This document shows positions 43,107 to 47,560 of a stretch of 47,560 nt of DNA, piece by piece. The stretch is taken from contig DATDGR010000218.1 of the NCBI GenBank assembly GCA_036521995.1, positions 1 to 47,560 on the forward strand, given 5' to 3'. The position numbers and the translations under genes are program-made. The first letter of the stretch is position 1, and every line of letters begins with the position of its first letter. The notes under the pieces were generated by a model that saw only the letters and a list, made by a program, of their open reading frames with translations, had not been told where the DNA came from and searched no databases. The DNA comes from Gp13-AA77 sp036521995. GTDB taxonomy: Bacteria > Acidobacteriota > Terriglobia > UBA7540.

Positions 43107-43823
43107 ATGGAAGGCAGGGAGCGAGAGCTACAAGCGACAGCGTATGAGAGGCGGGACGCTAGGCCGCGTGTTGTCAGCGGATTGGTCCTGGTGGTCGGCG
43201 TCGCGGTGGGCGGCGTGGCACGCCCTGGCCTAGCACGAGCGCGCCGGGCGCCGAAAACCAGCCTGACCTTCACCGTGCGCGTCTACAATCACGTTCGGCT
43301 GGCGCCTGCCGTTTTGAGTTCCGCCGAGCAGGAGACAGACTCCATCTTTCGTTCGGCTGGCCTCGAAATCGTGTGGATCGATTGTCCGGTCAGTGGAGAA
43401 CTGGAAGACGCCTATCCTGGCTGCCAGGCCGGTTTAGGACCGGCGGACTTCATGATGAAGATTCTTTCTCCGGAAATGGCGGCGCAAGCCTCCTCGTCGC
43501 AGACGAGGCTGGCATATGCCATCGGTGACTGTCTGCCTGATCTACTCGGCTGTTGGGCAGCAGCCTCCTACGGCAAAGTTCAGAATCTGGCTCTTCGGGC
43601 CGACATCTCGCCCGCGCTGATCCTGGGTAAGGTGATGGCGCATGAACTCGCGCACTTGCTGCTGGGGCCCGAACACTCAGATACCGGCATCATGCGCGCC
43701 GAGTTAGAAAACGGTGACTTCGGACCGGGCAGGCTGCCGAGCCTGGTGTTCCTTGTGGCACAGCGCGAGCGCCTTCGTGCCGCCGTGATGGCTGTACGAG
43801 CCACCGCCTCGACGGCGCGCTAG
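43107..43823 (+). CDS. Exported protein with HExxH metalloprotease-like motif
   Basis: A 238-residue protein. The start ATG 43107 follows GGAGG by six bases; an in-frame GTG at 43092 is less likely. After an Arg-rich head, a hydrophobic stretch (VVSGLVLVVGVAVGGVARPG) probably acts as signal or anchor. The C-terminal half contains VMAHELAHLLLGPEHSDTGI: HELAH is the zinc-binding HExxH, with a third His seven residues further (HExxHxxxGxxH) and a following GIM, the layout of metzincin-type proteases with a Met turn. Two Cys pairs occur earlier (WIDCPV, GDCLPDLLGCW). No named family is certain. It is divergent from the broken winged-helix gene; 220 bases of shared upstream DNA lie between. Confidence 0.65.
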   Translation: MEGRERELQATAYERRDARPRVVSGLVLVVGVAVGGVARPGLARARRAPKTSLTFTVRVYNHVRLAPAVLSSAEQETDSIFRSAGLEIVWIDCPVSGELEDAYPGCQAGLGPADFMMKILSPEMAAQASSSQTRLAYAIGDCLPDLLGCWAAASYGKVQNLALRADISPALILGKVMAHELAHLLLGPEHSDTGIMRAELENGDFGPGRLPSLVFLVAQRERLRAAVMAVRATASTAR

Positions 43824-44256
43824 AAGCCCGAACTTGCCGGTCTCAGAGTCCGAAGGGCATCTGACAGGCTGGCGCACCTATAATGGCGTCGGCGTTGTCA
43901 AGCAGATTCTAGCCACATGACTCCGTCTGCGTGCCGGGCACGGGGTCAAGGGCGGTCCGGCGTTTTTGCTTTTTGCCGGGCCGTTCATCGCAGACCCTTG
44001 AGGCCGCGGCCGGCACACCCAAACTGGAGTTGAACAAAGCCCGGGTGCTTTTTCCAGGGCTTTGTCGTAGAGATTCTTTTCGGCTGTCCCGACCAAGGCT
44101 CGCCTCTTGAATCCTGCGGTGGACCGATTCCACCAGCCATCTATTCTATCCGGTGCGGTTTTTCGCCCGACCATGATTCGTTCTTAAGTTGGACAGTCGA
44201 TTTAGTAACTGATAGTACATCATGACGTTTAGTAAGCCTGAACCAGGCATAAACAG
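43824..44256. other. Intergenic region with a perfect 9-bp hairpin, no gene recognised
   Basis: About 430 bases with no supported gene. A stem of nine pairs (ACAAAGCCC at 44034-44042 with GGGCTTTGT at 44057-44065, 14-base loop) stands out. Minus-strand frames across 43878-44174 encode basic, low-complexity-like peptides with no start context; I suspect a decayed mobile or repeat element but cannot name it. Confidence 0.4.
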
Positions 44257-44285
44257 TTGACAGGTCTCCGAGGCAAATCTAGATT
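44257..44285 (+). promoter_or_regulatory. Probable sigma-70-type promoter of the S53 protease gene
   Basis: TTGACA (44257-44262) and TAGATT (44280-44285) are separated by 17 bases; the -35 box is perfect and the -10 box matches four of six. It would give a leader of about 105 bases before ATG 44397. Confidence 0.5.
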
Positions 44286-44396
44286 GGGTTAATCCGTTAT
44301 TTCGACCTTCGAGACTTGGCGCCGTGCCTTCCGAACGGCATCACCAGAAACTCTGCGGAAGTGACGCGGCTCGGGATTCGAACGAGATGGGAGCTT

Positions 44397-46529
44397 ATGC
44401 GACCTTTGATCGGTGCTTTTCTGCTGATGATCGCTGGAACTGGCTTGGCGGCTGGAGCGCGGGCCGGCGACCGGCCGGGTTCGTCCTCGGCCGTACCGCG
44501 CATCGTGGAGCCGGTCGACGAGAGCAGGCTGGTGCAGCTCCGCGGCAACACCCATCCACTGGCACGGCCAGAGTTCGACCGCGGCGCGGTTGAAGACAGC
44601 GTCCTGCTGGACCACATGCTGCTTCAACTGAAGCGCAGTCCTGAGCAGGAGCAGGCTCTGGAAGAGTTCATCGACCGGCTTCACGACCCGCATTCAGCCC
44701 AATATCACAAGTGGCTTACACCTTCGGAATTCGGCGAGAAGTTCGGCCCTTCCGCACAGGATATCGAGACCGTGACGAACTGGCTCCAGTTGCGGGGCTT
44801 CCAGGTGAATGTCGTCTATCCGAGCGGCATGGCAGTGGATATTAGCGGGACGGCGGCGCAGGTGCGCCATGCCTTTCACACTGAGATCCACCGGTACAGC
44901 GTCGGAGGTGTAGAACATATCGCCAACGCGAGCGACCCGCAGATCCCGCTGGCGTTCGAACCGGTGGTGGTGGGCTTTGCCTCCTTGCACGACTTCAGGC
45001 CGCAACCACACTTGAAGCGGCATCCGAATTTCTCCTTTCCCTTTGAAGGCAGCGAGCTCTACGAGGTTGGGCCCCAGGATTTCGCCAAGATCTACAACGT
45101 GAGCCCGCTGTGGAAGGCTAGCAAGCCCATCCGCGGAGCGGGCGAGACCGTCGTGGTGCTCGAGGACACCGACATCAATCCGGCGGACTGGACCACGTTC
45201 CGTTCGTCCTTTGGCTTGGCGTCCTTTGCGGGCACGCTCACCCAGCTGCATCCGACTTCGCCTGGGCCTGGCAGTAACTGCCTTGACCCCGGCACCAACA
45301 GCGACGAGGGCGAAGCCGCCGTGGACGCCGAGTGGTCGGGCGCGGTGGCTCCCGACGCCGCCATCGAACTGGCATCCTGCGCGGACACGAAGACAACGTT
45401 CGCGGACTTGATCGCGGGAGAGAACCTCTTGAACGGCACCAGCCCTCCGCCCATCATGAGCGACAGCTACGGCGGATGCGAGAGAGAATACGGAAAGAGC
45501 GGCAATGAGGCTTACAACAACCTCTGGCAGCAGGCGGCGGCGGAGGGCACGTCTGTGTTCGTGGCGGCGGGCGACGAAGGCGCGGCGGAGTGCGACGCTC
45601 TGCGCTCCTACGCGACCCATGGAATCGCGGTGGATGGCACAGCTTCGACGCCTTATGACGTCGCCGTCGGCGGCACCGACTTCCAGGACTTCGTGGACGG
45701 CACGACGGGCACTTATTGGAGCAATACCAACGACACGGGCGGCGCGTCCGCCCTCTCCTACGTTCCGGAGATGACCTGGAACGACTCCTGCGCCAGCAGC
45801 GTGCTCTACACCTACGAGGGCTTTGCGAGTGGCAATGCATTTTGCAACAGCCCGACGGGCTTATCGTTCCTGGCCGTCGATGCCGGCGGCGGTGGTTCCA
45901 GCGTCGTTTACTCAAAGCCTTCCTGGCAGGCCGGCGTGGTGGGAATCGCGAACGACTCCAGGCGAGACCTGCCTGACGTCTCCCTGTTCGCCGCCGACGG
46001 CTTGTACACTCATGCCCTGCTCTACTGCATGTCGGACACGGCCCAGGGAGGCTCTCCTTGCAACTACTCGAATGCGACGGACGCCTCCAACAACAGCGCC
46101 GGCGGCACTTCCTTTTCTGCTCCCGCCTTTGCGGGCATCCAGGCGCTGGTGAACCAGAAGACCGCCTCCCGGCAGGGCAATCCCGACTACGTCCTCTATC
46201 GGCTCGCCGCCGACGAATACGGTAGCAACGGCGATCCGAACCACGGCAATCTGACCCTCTGCGACGCCACCAACGGCAATGCGGTGGGTGCTAGCTGCAC
46301 CTTCTATGATGTCACGCTGGGAGACAACGACGTTCCTTGCAAGGGCGCGAAAGACTGTTACCTGGACCCGGGCGACCTCTTCGGCGTGCTGTCGAAATCC
46401 AGCCAGTCGCTGAAGGTCGCATTTCCCGCCACCAACGGCTGGGACTTCGCCACCGGGCTTGGGACCGTGAATGTTTTAAATTTAGTAAACGGTTGGTCAG
46501 CAGCCGACGCCGCGCCGGCGCAGCCCTAG
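44397..46529 (+). CDS. Sedolisin (S53 family) serine-carboxyl protease, exported
   Basis: A 710-residue secreted acid protease. A signal peptide (MRPLIGAFLLMIAGTGLAAG) is followed by a pro-kumamolisin activation domain (about 60-195, with YHKWLTPSEFGEKFGPS) and the catalytic domain. The S53 triad is present: Glu and Asp spaced by four in EGEAAVDAEWSG and the Ser in GGTSFSAPAFAG. The oxyanion Asp region lies in the MSDSYGG block. The C-terminus has a Ca-binding pattern (DVTLGDND and GWDFATGLGTVN). Five or more Cys pairs suggest an extracellular enzyme. ATG 44397 is chosen over TTG 44316 because the signal peptide starts there and GGGAG is close. It ends two bases before the convergent AsmA-like gene. 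Confidence 0.92.
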   Translation: MRPLIGAFLLMIAGTGLAAGARAGDRPGSSSAVPRIVEPVDESRLVQLRGNTHPLARPEFDRGAVEDSVLLDHMLLQLKRSPEQEQALEEFIDRLHDPHSAQYHKWLTPSEFGEKFGPSAQDIETVTNWLQLRGFQVNVVYPSGMAVDISGTAAQVRHAFHTEIHRYSVGGVEHIANASDPQIPLAFEPVVVGFASLHDFRPQPHLKRHPNFSFPFEGSELYEVGPQDFAKIYNVSPLWKASKPIRGAGETVVVLEDTDINPADWTTFRSSFGLASFAGTLTQLHPTSPGPGSNCLDPGTNSDEGEAAVDAEWSGAVAPDAAIELASCADTKTTFADLIAGENLLNGTSPPPIMSDSYGGCEREYGKSGNEAYNNLWQQAAAEGTSVFVAAGDEGAAECDALRSYATHGIAVDGTASTPYDVAVGGTDFQDFVDGTTGTYWSNTNDTGGASALSYVPEMTWNDSCASSVLYTYEGFASGNAFCNSPTGLSFLAVDAGGGGSSVVYSKPSWQAGVVGIANDSRRDLPDVSLFAADGLYTHALLYCMSDTAQGGSPCNYSNATDASNNSAGGTSFSAPAFAGIQALVNQKTASRQGNPDYVLYRLAADEYGSNGDPNHGNLTLCDATNGNAVGASCTFYDVTLGDNDVPCKGAKDCYLDPGDLFGVLSKSSQSLKVAFPATNGWDFATGLGTVNVLNLVNGWSAADAAPAQP

Positions 46530-46531
46530 CG

Positions 46532-47560
46532 TTATCGTTGCCGTTTCACCACTTTGCCGATCTCGAGCCCGAACGACGGCTGGTCCTTGGTGCCTGTTAT
46601 TCGGATCGGCAAAACCATCCCCGCGCCCTTGCCCTCGAAGAAAGGATCAACCGGTTTCAACAAGATGGACTTGATCCCAGTCGTCAGCTGCGAGATCTTG
46701 GCCTGGAGCAGAAGGTCGCCTTTGAAGTCAAGAGCCTGGCTGGCGAGACCGAACGTGCCGTTGAGGCGCACCGACGCTCCGGGGACGTTGAAGGAAAGGC
46801 TCGAAAAAGTGGCCACGCCCTTTTCCAGCGCAAAATGCCCTTGCATGTCGAGCGCAACGTCCTGGATATTCTGGTCCTCCCTCTTGCCCTGACCGACCCG
46901 GCTCAGACGGGTGATTTTCTGCTCCGTGTCCGCCTGGGTGAAGCGGGCCGATTGGATCTGGAAATCGGCGTCCAGCTTCAGTCTCCTGGCGATGTCCTCA
47001 GGACCGGGATGCAGGTCGAGCTTTGCGCGGATGACTACGCCTCCCACCATCGCCGGCTGGCTGGACTTCACCGCGAGCCCCAGCAAGTCCTCGAGCCGCG
47101 CCGGCTTGGCGACGGCATCCAGCAGAATGATTCTCCCGGGCTCGCCAGCCGCTTTGCTGATTCCGCCGTTGGCCACGATGGTGGACCGCAGGATCTGGGC
47201 GGTCACGGGGCGCAGGAACGTATCGCCGCGGGTGCCATCGACCAGCGCGTTGAACTGTGTCTTCAGGTGGACCGGATGGCCGCTGATTCCCAAGGCGAAA
47301 TCCGGTGTATCGGTCTCACCTTGCACCTGGATGGCGTTCAGCACGCCGCTATAGCTGCCCTCCGAGCTCAAGATGCCGGCCAAGCCCCGGATGGTGGAGA
47401 GGTCCGCATCACTAAAGCGGTATCTGCCCGAAACCGGCGTTTGCGAAGGATCGTCCGTGTCCCACGGGCCGAACTTGCCGCTCGATTGAATTTGGCCGAC
47501 CGGCCTCGGGTTGGTCAAGGTAGCCTCGAAGGCCATCGGTTGCCCGATGCCGGCTGATCG
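46532..47560 (-). CDS. AsmA-like protein, C-terminal part, truncated by the window edge
   Basis: At least 342 residues are visible; the frame is open to the right edge, so the N-terminus lies outside. The content fits the AsmA/TamB-like C-terminal domain: beta-strand repeats such as FSSLSFNVPGASVRLNGTFG, ALDFKGDLLLQAKISQLTTG, and GAGMVLPIRITGTKDQPSFG near the end, followed by a basic tail (KVVKRQR). AsmA-type proteins span the periplasm and take part in lipid transport or outer membrane assembly. Stop codons of this gene and the protease lie side by side on opposite strands. Confidence 0.8.
   Translation of the reverse strand, partial: RSAGIGQPMAFEATLTNPRPVGQIQSSGKFGPWDTDDPSQTPVSGRYRFSDADLSTIRGLAGILSSEGSYSGVLNAIQVQGETDTPDFALGISGHPVHLKTQFNALVDGTRGDTFLRPVTAQILRSTIVANGGISKAAGEPGRIILLDAVAKPARLEDLLGLAVKSSQPAMVGGVVIRAKLDLHPGPEDIARRLKLDADFQIQSARFTQADTEQKITRLSRVGQGKREDQNIQDVALDMQGHFALEKGVATFSSLSFNVPGASVRLNGTFGLASQALDFKGDLLLQAKISQLTTGIKSILLKPVDPFFEGKGAGMVLPIRITGTKDQPSFGLEIGKVVKRQR

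Noticed and set aside
43878..44174. 98-codon minus-strand ORF between the HExxH gene and the protease
   Set aside because: No start context and no family; kept only as a note of possibly decayed DNA.
44694..45620. 308-codon minus-strand frame inside the S53 protease
   Set aside because: Shadow frame with Arg/Val-rich low-information sequence.
46337..47557. 406-codon plus-strand frame overlapping the protease end and AsmA-like gene
   Set aside because: Overlaps two well supported genes and shows no family features.

Overview
The window is GC-rich chromosomal DNA that reads like an acidobacterium of the Terriglobia/Bryobacteria kind. The basis is gene content: an 813-residue two-FtsX orphan permease (ADOP type), two neighbouring GloVer-repeat secreted proteins, a beta-helix plus choice-of-anchor (ASH-like) repeat protein, a sedolisin (S53) protease, a winged-helix/TM/WD40-like gene, and menaquinone synthesis by the futalosine route (mqnE with a UbiA/MqnP prenyltransferase). 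No rRNA, complete tRNA, CRISPR array or prophage was seen.

Layout. 1-7.6 kb: housekeeping and transport genes (CDP-alcohol phosphatidyltransferase, PLP trans-sulfuration enzyme, GRP-type sugar transporter, APC permease, MscS channel, Fe/Mn superoxide dismutase). 8.0-10.6 kb, minus strand: an operon holding the two halves of a Tm-1-type protein (TIM-barrel PEP-hydrolase-like and UPF0261/Tm-1-like) as separate genes with a cupin between them. 7.8-17.4 kb: an accessory zone with four recognisable IS6-family ends, a broken IS66 transposase, the large beta-helix/ASH gene lying between two outward-facing IS6 left ends, and the 3' half of a tRNA-Val at the edge. 17.7-21.4 kb: mqnP, a small hypothetical, mqnE, a VapC remnant, and a threonine-dehydratase-like enzyme. 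21.4-26.3 kb: a LolA-like exported protein, one intact and one frameshifted GloVer gene, hairpin repeats, an orphan promoter/operator, and a gene-poor repeat-bearing stretch. 26.3-33.5 kb: dihydroorotate-dehydrogenase-like enzyme, rtcB, bfr, a HAMP protein without output domain, a zinc-ribbon PspC protein, glpX, and a tandem pair of paralogous small envelope proteins.

33.6-37.7 kb, minus strand, is a compact sulfur-assimilation operon: sulfite reductase, APS reductase, precorrin-2 dehydrogenase and uroporphyrinogen-III methyltransferase. The last two make the siroheme that the first needs. Its leader carries a terminator-like hairpin and a competing complementary segment, which suggests attenuation. 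38-47.6 kb: the ADOP permease, a winged-helix/WD40 gene broken by one nonsense codon and about three frameshifts, a small HExxH putative protease, a sedolisin, and an AsmA-like protein running off the right edge.

The least ordinary items are the sulfite reductase leader, the Tm-1/cupin/TIM-barrel operon, the IS6-bounded beta-helix gene, and the orphan promoter with nested palindromes at 25.6 kb. All functions are read from sequence and family knowledge; no database search was run.
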